Of a stretch of 8,092 bases of DNA, positions 1 to 6,290 are shown one piece after another. The notes under the pieces are model-generated. The model saw nothing but the letters and a program-made list of their open reading frames with translations, made no database searches and was not told where the DNA came from. Position numbers and translations under genes: made by a program. The DNA is from Bacteroidia bacterium (GTDB taxonomy: Bacteria > Bacteroidota > Bacteroidia > NS11-12g > UBA9320): assembly GCA_013042025.1 (NCBI GenBank), contig JABDQY010000136.1:1-8092 (forward strand). The letters run 5' to 3'. Position 1 is the stretch's first letter. The number at the start of each line of letters is the position of its first letter.

Positions 1-144
1 ATGGAATACTACATGACAGCAAAACAAAACATTAAAAATAACGACAAAATATTAATGGCAACCAATAATCAAATGAACAAACTTATCGATGACTTGAAAC
101 GAACATGCGATGCGACACCGTTCATTGACGATGACGATTGGTAG
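1..144 (+). CDS. 3' end of an unrecognised gene, or a 47-residue small ORF, with acidic tail
   Basis: One reading frame is open from the first base to a TAG at 142-144. The first codon happens to be ATG, so this could be a complete 47-residue protein, but the window edge makes a truncated longer gene at least as likely; internal ATGs occur at 13 and 55. The residues are mostly polar and probably helical (asparagine, lysine, methionine), then the sequence ends in a conspicuous acidic tip, PFIDDDDW. Such aromatic-plus-acidic tails occur at the C-terminus of proteins that dock on partners, for example SSB, but nothing else here supports that identity. The other two forward frames are closed by stops within the first 35 bases, which supports this frame. 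A strong intrinsic terminator follows 25 bases later, so this is the last gene of an upstream transcription unit. I do not recognise the product. Confidence 0.45.
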   Translation: MEYYMTAKQNIKNNDKILMATNNQMNKLIDDLKRTCDATPFIDDDDW

Positions 145-169
145 AGAATCCAATTTAAAACTTTTTCAG

Positions 170-202
170 AACCCACTGGTCAATTGGCCTGTGGGTTTTT
201 TT
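170..202 (+). terminator. Rho-independent terminator ending the upstream unit
   Basis: The arms AACCCAC (170-176) and GTGGGTT (191-197) pair perfectly. The stem extends inward past a single T-T mismatch (177/190) through G178-C189, G179-C188, T180-G187 (a wobble) and C181-G186, leaving an AATT loop. The downstream arm runs straight into a T tract (196-202). It follows the TAG at 142-144 by about 25 bases and separates that gene from the operon beginning at 225. Confidence 0.85.
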
Positions 203-217
203 GTTTTCGTACATTTG
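184..217 (+). promoter_or_regulatory. Candidate Bacteroidota-type promoter for the eight-gene operon
   Basis: TACATTTG at 210-217 matches the TAnnTTTG -7 element described for Flavobacterium and Bacteroides. The only spaced partner is a TTG at 184-186, 23 bases upstream, at the long end of the reported 17-23 base spacing and lying inside the preceding terminator hairpin. Transcription would start around 220-224, giving a nearly leaderless message for the ATG at 225. Because the terminator's T tract ends at 202, a promoter for the operon has to lie in this short interval unless readthrough supplies it. The -7 box is convincing by eye; the -33 element is weak. Confidence 0.4.
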
Positions 218-224
218 ACAACGC

Positions 225-791
225 ATGCGACTTATTCTAGCTAATGTCTTATTCTATATTTCAATTCTCTCTTTATATGGTCAGAACAACTCATTATACG
301 TTGGTCCAGAATACAACTACTATCCAGCAGGTCATATAATTGGTGTTCAGGCTGAATACTCACCAAACAACAATCACCATAGTTTCAATGCAAGGCTTGC
401 TACCAATATTACAAGAAGATGGGATTTTAGTGGTTTAAATGATGATGAACGTGGATTTGGTTTTGGCGGTTCAATTGGGTATCGGTATTATTTGACACCT
501 CAATGCAACGGCCTTTATTTAGGTGCACGAACAGACTTATGGTTTATCTCAGTTGATTGGGAAGATTCGTCCGAAATTATCCAAAAAGGAACAACCAAAA
601 TTACCGTTCTTCAGCCCACCTTTGAACTTGGCTATCTTTTCAGATTTAAAAAGGGGTGGGAACTTGGGACTGCATTTGTTAACGGCATTGAGCTTAATAT
701 TAAAATGGACGGGGAACCTGTAGGCGAAGGATGGATTACTTTATGGCAAATTCGATTATCAAAGCAAATAAAACTTGAAAAACTACAATAA
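225..791 (+). CDS. Small outer-membrane beta-barrel protein, first gene of the operon
   Basis: A 188-residue protein. Residues 1-20 form a signal peptide (hydrophobic core ILANVLFYISILSL, likely cut near YGQ/N). The rest is alternating polar/hydrophobic strands rich in Gly, Tyr and Trp, such as RGFGFGGSIGYRYYL (76-90), GLYLGARTDLWFISVDW (96-112) and TFELGYLFRF (132-141), as expected of a small barrel of about eight strands in the outer membrane. There is no lipoprotein cysteine. The tail QIKLEKLQ runs past the last strand, so the usual terminal aromatic is absent. The ATG at 225 is the only plausible start; the next in-frame Met is residue 161. Its 3' end overlaps the prenyltransferase start by 17 bases, which ties it to the biosynthetic genes. 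I cannot name a family beyond generic outer-membrane barrel; a role in lipid handling is inference from context. Confidence 0.75.
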   Translation: MRLILANVLFYISILSLYGQNNSLYVGPEYNYYPAGHIIGVQAEYSPNNNHHSFNARLATNITRRWDFSGLNDDERGFGFGGSIGYRYYLTPQCNGLYLGARTDLWFISVDWEDSSEIIQKGTTKITVLQPTFELGYLFRFKKGWELGTAFVNGIELNIKMDGEPVGEGWITLWQIRLSKQIKLEKLQ

Positions 792-1680
792 TTGGAAAGA
801 TGCCGTTAAGCATCTAAGGCTGCACTTTTCACTTCTGCTGATGCCGGTGTTTCTATTTGCACTTTCACAATCTTTCCATATCCAAAGATTTGAAGCTCTT
901 TTAACTTTCATATTACTGCACCTAATTATATATCCATCTAGTAATGCATACAACAGTTACCACGACCAAGATCAAAACAGCATTGGTGGATTAAAAAAAC
1001 CTCCTGCCATTAATAAAAAGGTTCTTTTGCTAGCCAACATACTTGATTTTTTTGCGTTATCTGTTTCCATATTTTTAGGATTGGAGTTCTTCCTCTTGGT
1101 ACTTGCTTATATTAGTGCATCGCGATTGTACAGTAACAGAAAAATTCGTTTAAAGAAATATCCTTACATAGGGTTTATTGTAATTTTCTTTTTTCAAGGT
1201 GCTTTTACATATTATTTAGCAAGTGTTGGAATCGGACAATATTGGGGTTCTCAAACCTCAAGTTTGGGATGGAAATCATATACATCATTCTTCAACCATC
1301 ACTCATTTGCTTTGCTTGCTTGTTCTTTCCAAATTGGTGCAATCTATCCTTTAACTCAAATCTATCAACACAGAAGTGACTTTACAGATAATGTCACCAC
1401 AATTAGCTATAAACTTGGTTACATTGGCACTTTTATATTTTCTGGTATGATGTTCTCTTTAGCAACTCTGTTTTACTACTTCCATTTTAAAGATTCCGAT
1501 ATCTATTCGTTCTATATTCTTATAATTGTGCAATTACCAATAATATCCTATTTCTTGTATTGGTTTAGTCTAGTTTTGAAAGACACAGTTAATGCAAATT
1601 ACAAACACACAATGAGAATGAGTACAATATCTGCTGTGGTTCTAAATCTTTTTTTCCTTTACTTAGTTATTAATAAATAG
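775..1680 (+). CDS. UbiA-family membrane prenyltransferase (Bacteroidota type)
   Basis: A 301-residue polytopic inner-membrane protein with about eight to nine hydrophobic segments. UbiA enzymes transfer a prenyl chain from its diphosphate to an aromatic or other acceptor using two Asp-rich Mg2+ sites. Site 1 is seen as NSYHDQDQN (60-68), in the place of NDxxDxxxD, with D64 and D66 present but Ser and Asn at two canonical Asp positions. A YSNRKIRLK stretch (119-127) matches the YSxPPxRLK region. Site 2 follows YPLTQIYQH (191-199) as SDFTDNVTT (201-209), keeping D202 and D205 but with V207 where I would expect Asp. The start is TTG at 775, because the N-terminal KHLRLHFSLLLMP region is typical of the family and the next Met (residue 23) would cut it off. 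The gene overlaps its neighbours by 17 bases upstream and 1 base downstream. No ubi or men genes are nearby, so a dedicated substrate made with the type III PKS is more likely than ubiquinone or menaquinone. Confidence 0.85.
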   Translation: MKNYNNWKDAVKHLRLHFSLLLMPVFLFALSQSFHIQRFEALLTFILLHLIIYPSSNAYNSYHDQDQNSIGGLKKPPAINKKVLLLANILDFFALSVSIFLGLEFFLLVLAYISASRLYSNRKIRLKKYPYIGFIVIFFFQGAFTYYLASVGIGQYWGSQTSSLGWKSYTSFFNHHSFALLACSFQIGAIYPLTQIYQHRSDFTDNVTTISYKLGYIGTFIFSGMMFSLATLFYYFHFKDSDIYSFYILIIVQLPIISYFLYWFSLVLKDTVNANYKHTMRMSTISAVVLNLFFLYLVINK

Positions 1681-2699
1681 TGGGCTATATAATAGATATT
1701 GGAACTGCTGTTCCTGAAACATTCCTTTCTCAAGATGAGTTCTTCCAAATCTATTCAGCAAAAATTGAAGATGAGGACATTAGGCGAAAACTGCGATTTT
1801 TGATTAAAAGAAGTGCGATTTCAAAACGTCATTGTGTTGATCCCAATATATCAGCATTAACTAATTTGCCACTAGAGCAAAAACTAAGCAAATACCATAA
1901 TTCTGCGGTTAGTCTTGCTAAAAAAGCAATTATAAATAACCCAGCATTTGAAGAAAACAAAGACAACATCACAGACATTGTGTTCATTAGTTGCACAGGC
2001 TTGCAAGCTCCGGGTGTTGAGATAGATCTAATAGAGCAATTAGAACTTAGTTCAACCATCAAACGCTACAACATTACATTTATGGGATGTTATGCTGCTT
2101 TAACTGGGTTGCGTTTAGCAAATGAAATATGTACCAGCTCTAATCGTTGTGTGCTAGTAGTATCTGTTGAGCTATGTACACTCCATTTTCAAAATAAAAG
2201 TAATGATGACTATCTGTTGTCTAATTCTCTTTTTGCTGATGGTGCGGCATCAGCTATTGTTAAATCGGTCAATCATAAGGCGAAGTATAAACTGTCAGAT
2301 TTTGAGTCGAGAATAATACCTCAAACAAAAAATGAAATGAGTTGGAAAGTATCTCCCTCAGGATTTCTGATGACCTTATCCTCTGACGTGCCAAAAAGTA
2401 TAAAAGAATCACTTAATAAGAAATATCTTTTTGATAGAAACCCTAAGTTGGTTGACTGGGCAATTCATCCTGGAGGAAAACAGATAATTGACGGAATATC
2501 TTCAATTCTTAACCTTGAAGACACCGATGTAGAAACTTCTCGAGCAATATTAAAGTCTTATGGAAACATGTCTTCCGCCACTATTTTATTTGTTCTCAAA
2601 AAACTTCTAGACAAGCCAGAATCTTTAAACAATGAAATTATTGCATGTGCCTTTGGACCTGGACTAACACTTGAAAGTGCATTATTGGAATATGTTTAA
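1680..2699 (+). CDS. Type III polyketide synthase (chalcone/alkylresorcinol synthase family)
   Basis: A 339-residue thiolase-fold enzyme, close to the family's usual 350-390 residues. All three catalytic residues are visible: Cys137 in FMGCYAALTGLRLA, His263 in AIHPGGKQIID and Asn296 in SYGNMSSATILF. The family stretches SCTGLQAPGVEIDL (104-117) and the FGPG loop (325-328) are also present. Such homodimers extend an acyl starter with malonyl-CoA and cyclise it to resorcinols, resorcylic acids or pyrones. The GCxAxxxGLR pattern around Cys resembles bacterial lipid-forming members more than plant chalcone synthases; starter length cannot be read. The start is GTG at 1680, sharing one base with the previous TAG; it places GYIIDIGTAVPE at the N-terminus, as in the family. 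The product probably feeds the adjacent methyltransferase and flavoenzyme. No acyl-AMP ligase or fatty-acid synthase is encoded beside it, so the starter presumably comes from general acyl-CoA or acyl-ACP pools. Confidence 0.93.
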   Translation: MGYIIDIGTAVPETFLSQDEFFQIYSAKIEDEDIRRKLRFLIKRSAISKRHCVDPNISALTNLPLEQKLSKYHNSAVSLAKKAIINNPAFEENKDNITDIVFISCTGLQAPGVEIDLIEQLELSSTIKRYNITFMGCYAALTGLRLANEICTSSNRCVLVVSVELCTLHFQNKSNDDYLLSNSLFADGAASAIVKSVNHKAKYKLSDFESRIIPQTKNEMSWKVSPSGFLMTLSSDVPKSIKESLNKKYLFDRNPKLVDWAIHPGGKQIIDGISSILNLEDTDVETSRAILKSYGNMSSATILFVLKKLLDKPESLNNEIIACAFGPGLTLESALLEYV

Positions 2700-3366
2700 G
2701 AAACGCTCTACAAAAAAGGAATTGTTGGATTTAGATGTTGGCAAAGAAGACCTAATCTTAAACTTAAAGGAACTTCACATAATTAACAGATATCTAGGAG
2801 GTTATGCCATAAGTATAAATGCACTAAGTCAATTAAATTTGAACAACCCTACAATACTCGATCTTGGTTCTGGTGGAGGAGATACCTTAAACGCAATACA
2901 TAAATGGCTCAAAAAAAAGAATATAACTGGCAATTTAATTGGAATAGATCTCAAGTCCGATTGCGTGAGCTATGCCAATTCTCACCTAAACAACAATCTT
3001 CGTTTCATTCGAGACGATTACCGAAACTATGCTGATCATGTGCAGAATGTAGATGTGCTACACGCCTCTTTATTTACACACCATCTGTCAAATGAAGAAA
3101 TTATTGGTTTGATAAAATTTGCTAGAAAGAACAACACCATCCTTATTATCAACGACTTAGAACGCAACCCTCTAGCATATTACAGTATAAAAATCTTAAC
3201 TCATCTTTTTTCTAAATCACACTTAGTAAAGAACGATGCCCCATTGAGTGTTCTCAGGGGATTCAAAAAGAAAGAATGGCAAAGTCTTCTGCAAAAAGCT
3301 GGTTCCAAACAATATATCTTGAAGTGGAAATGGGCTTTTAGACATCAAATAATAATCTATGGATAA
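2692..3366 (+). CDS. SAM-dependent class I methyltransferase
   Basis: A 224-residue cytoplasmic enzyme. Motif I is ILDLGSGGGD (55-64), the strand-2 acidic residue is D86 in IGIDL, an acidic DD pair (108-109) lies at the adenine-side position, and HASLFTHHLSNEEI (124-137) corresponds to motif IV/post-IV. The N-terminal MFKKRSTKKELLD and the INRYLGG stretch resemble methyltransferases that sit beside type III PKS genes. I chose ATG 2692, which overlaps the PKS stop by 8 bases; the in-frame TTG at 2671 and GTG at 2677 are possible but add an unconvincing MKVHYWN extension. It probably methylates carbon or oxygen of the polyketide-derived ring. The comparable role is played by SrsB in Streptomyces griseus, although that protein is a different, membrane-type methyltransferase. 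The 3' end overlaps the flavoenzyme start by 8 bases. Confidence 0.85.
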   Translation: MFKKRSTKKELLDLDVGKEDLILNLKELHIINRYLGGYAISINALSQLNLNNPTILDLGSGGGDTLNAIHKWLKKKNITGNLIGIDLKSDCVSYANSHLNNNLRFIRDDYRNYADHVQNVDVLHASLFTHHLSNEEIIGLIKFARKNNTILIINDLERNPLAYYSIKILTHLFSKSHLVKNDAPLSVLRGFKKKEWQSLLQKAGSKQYILKWKWAFRHQIIIYG

Positions 3367-4459
3367 ATATGATGTAGGAATAATAGGTGCCGGTATTGCC
3401 GGAAGTTGTTTAGCAATTCTTTTGGCTCAGCAAGGAAAAAAGGTGGTGATTTTTGAAAAAGAATTATACCCTAAACACAAAGTTTGCGGTGAATTTATCT
3501 CTCTGGAGTCTTATGACTTTTTTAAACAAATTGGTCTTTCATTGGACGATTGGAATTTACCAATCATAAAAGAGCTTGAATTGACTTCACAAAAAGGAGC
3601 AAGTTTTAAACGTTCACTAAAAATTGGTGGATTTGGATTAAGCAGAGCTAAACTTGATTTCGAACTAACTCAACTATTCAATAAGTATAACATCACATTT
3701 TATCCAAATACTAAGGTGGATTCTGTTGATGGACAATCTATTTATTACAATAAAGAGGAGGTTGTTGCAGATTTTATAGTTGGAGCTCATGGCAAGTATT
3801 CTGCCAGTTATACTCATCAAAAAAGAAAACTACAAAAGAAAAACTATGTGGGAGTTAAGTACCATATTAAAGGGGATTTTGATCCCGGTTTGATCTCTTT
3901 GCATTCGTTTGAAGGGGGCTATTGTGGTATGAGCAAGATTGAAGATAACCAATACTGTCTTTGCTACTTATGTGAATCTTCACAGTTAAAAGCATCCAAT
4001 AATAATGTTCAAAAGCTTGAAGAAAATGTCCTTATGAAAAATCTCAAACTCAAATCAATACTTGAATCTGCAGAGTTTCTTTGGGATAAACCGTTAATTA
4101 TTAGCAATATACGGTTCGATAAGGAATTGCTTTTTGACAACACTATGTTGTTTGCCGGAGATGCTGCAGGCTCAATTAGTCCGCTTAGTGGAAATGGAAT
4201 GAGCATTGCTGCTAAAACAGCTTTAATGCTATCGGAAATCTGTAGAACACAAGATGATTTTAGTATTATTTGCAAGGAATACGATAAAGCTTGGAACCAA
4301 TTGTTCGGTTCCAAAGTTGAAAGGGCTAAAACGCTGAATAGAATTATGCTTAATCCAACTACACATCATTGGGTTATTCGACTCTTTAAACTTCTCCCAC
4401 CAATTGGCTCTATTGTTATTAACTCCATGCAAGGCAAACCTTTTTATGTAAGGAAATAA
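3359..4459 (+). CDS. FAD-dependent oxidoreductase, geranylgeranyl-reductase/monooxygenase family
   Basis: A 366-residue flavoprotein of the PHBH-like group. The dinucleotide fold is IIGAGIAGS with G10, G12 and G15, and E33 ends the second strand. KHKVCGEFIS (39-48) is the signature of the geranylgeranyl-reductase-like branch, and LSRAKLD (94-100) carries the conserved Arg96. GAHGKYS (142-148) stands at the DG motif with His in place of Asp. AGDAAGSISPLSGNG (266-280) is the GD motif contacting the FAD ribityl chain. Relatives hydroxylate aromatic rings or saturate prenyl chains. With a type III PKS, hydroxylation of an alkylresorcinol toward a quinone (as SrsC does) is one reading; reduction of a UbiA-attached chain is the other. 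The ATG at 3359 overlaps the methyltransferase stop by 8 bases. It is followed by the largest spacer in the operon (32 bases, no evident promoter or terminator). Confidence 0.87.
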   Translation: MDKYDVGIIGAGIAGSCLAILLAQQGKKVVIFEKELYPKHKVCGEFISLESYDFFKQIGLSLDDWNLPIIKELELTSQKGASFKRSLKIGGFGLSRAKLDFELTQLFNKYNITFYPNTKVDSVDGQSIYYNKEEVVADFIVGAHGKYSASYTHQKRKLQKKNYVGVKYHIKGDFDPGLISLHSFEGGYCGMSKIEDNQYCLCYLCESSQLKASNNNVQKLEENVLMKNLKLKSILESAEFLWDKPLIISNIRFDKELLFDNTMLFAGDAAGSISPLSGNGMSIAAKTALMLSEICRTQDDFSIICKEYDKAWNQLFGSKVERAKTLNRIMLNPTTHHWVIRLFKLLPPIGSIVINSMQGKPFYVRK

Positions 4460-4491
4460 AACTAAATCGTACTACTTACAAACAGCTTTCT

Positions 4492-5553
4492 TTGAAACCA
4501 ATTAAATCTATACTATTGTTAATTCTAGTATCTCTCTTTTTTCAAGGGAGGGCTCAGACCGATAGCGTAAAACGATTTAGAATACAACCACTACCTAGTG
4601 TTTTTCATACTCCAGAAACCAGTTGGGGATTTGGAGCAACACTCTTAGGTTTTCTAAATCCTAAAGATACGAACACCTCATCATCCAATGCACAAATTTT
4701 CTTAGATGTAACCCTTAGAAGACAAGCATCATTTCAAAGCGATTTTAACCTATTTACAAAGAACGATAAATGGTACTTTAAGGGTTCTCATGATTTAAGC
4801 AAATTTCCTGAATTTTATTTTGGTATTGGAAACAACAATGAAAAGAGTGATCACTGCTTAATTGATATTGGGTATTTCGATTTTAAAATCAATGCATATA
4901 CAAAGCTTAAGAAAGATTGGTACATCGGTCCAAGAATACACTTTCAAAACCTAAGCCATATCAATAAAAATATAGTGCAAGAAGGTTTTTCAATTGATGA
5001 CATGGGGTATGCATCTCTGGGAACTGGTATAGGATTTTTAATTGACAAACGAAATGATATTTTAAATCCAACCGATGGCTTTTATCTTGAAACGCTGATC
5101 TCTAAATATTTTGACCAAAGTCATTCTACAAAAGGTTATTCCAATCAGAGATTGGACGCAAGGTACTATCATACCTTCAACAAATTGACATTAAACACGA
5201 ACCTATACGCCGTTCAAAATCAAGGTGTTGTGCCGTTTAGAATGATGCCATTTATAGGAGGCCCACGATTTTTGAGAGGTTACTATGCGGGTAGATTCAG
5301 AGACAATAATTTGGCATTAGCACAAGCTGAGATTAGAAGAAATGTGTTTTGGAGAATAGGAGTAGCTGCCTTTGCAGGAATAGGGCAAGTATATGATGAT
5401 TTGAGTAATTTCAGAGTTAATCATTTTCATTATAACTACGGTGGAGGCCTTCGTTTTCAAATCCATAAAGAGTCTCAAGCAAATATTCGATTTGACTATG
5501 GACGAACGAAGGATAGTCATGGATTTTATATTGTATTTGGTGAATGTTTTTAG
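4492..5553 (+). CDS. Omp85/D15-type outer-membrane barrel lacking POTRA domains (BamA/TamA-like)
   Basis: A 353-residue protein. Residues 1-21 form a signal peptide ending GRAQ; the remainder is beta-barrel. Omp85 hallmarks are DKRNDILNPTDGFYLE (185-200) and the loop-6 region GGPRFLRGYYAGRFRD (256-271) with the conserved RGY (262-264), followed by a strand-rich C-terminus ending FGECF with terminal Phe as a BAM-recognition signal. About 330 mature residues leave room for the 16-strand barrel only; the POTRA repeats of BamA and TamA are missing, so it is probably not the essential assembly factor. Short Omp85 proteins are frequent in Bacteroidota and their roles are largely unknown. The start is TTG at 4492, the codon that puts a Lys-rich n-region directly before the hydrophobic core. 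It lies in line with the biosynthetic genes and only 2 bases before the next barrel gene, so an export or insertion role for the product is plausible but inferred. Confidence 0.85.
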   Translation: MKPIKSILLLILVSLFFQGRAQTDSVKRFRIQPLPSVFHTPETSWGFGATLLGFLNPKDTNTSSSNAQIFLDVTLRRQASFQSDFNLFTKNDKWYFKGSHDLSKFPEFYFGIGNNNEKSDHCLIDIGYFDFKINAYTKLKKDWYIGPRIHFQNLSHINKNIVQEGFSIDDMGYASLGTGIGFLIDKRNDILNPTDGFYLETLISKYFDQSHSTKGYSNQRLDARYYHTFNKLTLNTNLYAVQNQGVVPFRMMPFIGGPRFLRGYYAGRFRDNNLALAQAEIRRNVFWRIGVAAFAGIGQVYDDLSNFRVNHFHYNYGGGLRFQIHKESQANIRFDYGRTKDSHGFYIVFGECF

Positions 5554-5555
5554 TT

Positions 5556-6287
5556 ATGAAGAAAATATTAATACTGCTTTTCGTATTTACAGTAAGCACA
5601 AGTGCATACTCGCAAATACCCTTTAGAAAGAATCACGACTTTGGATTAGCTCTATCTGGTGGTTCTTCAGAGTTAAACGTTTCATTGTCTTGGAAACAAG
5701 TCCATGGAATTACTGAAAACAAAAAATTCAAACTTGGATATGGGTTACGCTATAATGGTTATTTAAGTAAGGACAAGTACTATGTTACCGCCCCAGCGGA
5801 GCTAACAAGTGGGGAAAAGGGACCTCAAGTACTCTTTATAGAAAACTTAAATGAAAATATTGACACTTTTAGTGTCCAGAGAGCACAACACAATTCTATT
5901 AACACAGTAATCTATTTAGAGTATGACTTCAACGACAAATGGGGCCTTGGCTTTAATATCGATGCTTTTGGCATTGCATTTGGAGACGATGTAGATGGAA
6001 AGATGATTTCATCCGACAGACCTACAACTGCGAACAAATACGAAGTAGCTAAACCTACTTCCTATAATTTACTTCTAATAAGTGATAATGATATTGGTAT
6101 GTTGAATAGCGAATTATATGGAACATATAACTTCAATGACCAACTAAGTATTAATGCTGGACTTACATTTCTCTTTACAGAATATACCACTTACAATAAG
6201 ATAGATTATAATTTTAACAATGACAGATTTCGATATAAATCACTCATGGGAATGGTATCGATTAACTATAAACCTTTTAACAAATAA
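5556..6287 (+). CDS. Outer-membrane beta-barrel protein of unknown function
   Basis: A 243-residue protein. MKKILILLFVFTVSTSAYSQ (1-20) is a classic signal peptide without a lipobox. The mature part alternates short amphipathic strands such as FGLALSGGSSELNVSLSW, FKLGYGLRYNGYL, TVIYLEYDFNDKWGLGFNIDAFGIAFGDD and QLSINAGLTFLFTEY, ending in MGMVSINYKPFNK, which suggests a barrel of about ten strands. ATG 5556 was chosen over an in-frame ATG at 5544 because it starts exactly at the MKK of the signal peptide; the earlier one only adds MFLV. The gap to the Omp85-type gene is 2 bases and to the YceI gene 3 bases. No named family was recognised. It may act with the two other barrels of the operon. 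Confidence 0.75.
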   Translation: MKKILILLFVFTVSTSAYSQIPFRKNHDFGLALSGGSSELNVSLSWKQVHGITENKKFKLGYGLRYNGYLSKDKYYVTAPAELTSGEKGPQVLFIENLNENIDTFSVQRAQHNSINTVIYLEYDFNDKWGLGFNIDAFGIAFGDDVDGKMISSDRPTTANKYEVAKPTSYNLLLISDNDIGMLNSELYGTYNFNDQLSINAGLTFLFTEYTTYNKIDYNFNNDRFRYKSLMGMVSINYKPFNK

Positions 6288-6290
6288 GAA

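Noticed and set aside
215..220. TTGACA as a sigma-70 -35 box
   Set aside because: No TATAAT-like hexamer occurs 16-18 bases downstream, that position is already inside the coding sequence, and Bacteroidota primary sigma factors use a different consensus. The overlapping TACATTTG is the better reading.
775..1680. MenA or ubiquinone UbiA for respiratory quinone synthesis
   Set aside because: No other men or ubi genes flank it, the Asp motifs differ from those enzymes, and it overlaps a type III PKS gene.
4009..4432. Leftward open frames opposite the flavoenzyme gene
   Set aside because: They lie wholly within a well-supported coding sequence, show no family motifs and have compositions expected of the complement of AT-rich coding DNA.
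775..4459. Flexirubin or DarA/DarB dialkylresorcinol cluster
   Set aside because: That pathway uses a ketosynthase III-type DarB, a DarA cyclase and many acyl carrier, ammonia-lyase and acyltransferase genes. Here the condensing enzyme has the type III PKS motifs and none of those partners is present.
4460..4491. Internal promoter or terminator in the operon's largest gap
   Set aside because: No hairpin with a T tract and no TAnnTTTG box was seen in these 32 bases, so I treat the operon as continuous.
5417..5626. Short open frames on both strands across the junction of the two barrel genes
   Set aside because: They overlap the Omp85 C-terminal strands and the next signal peptide, both clearly coding, and show no recognisable domain.
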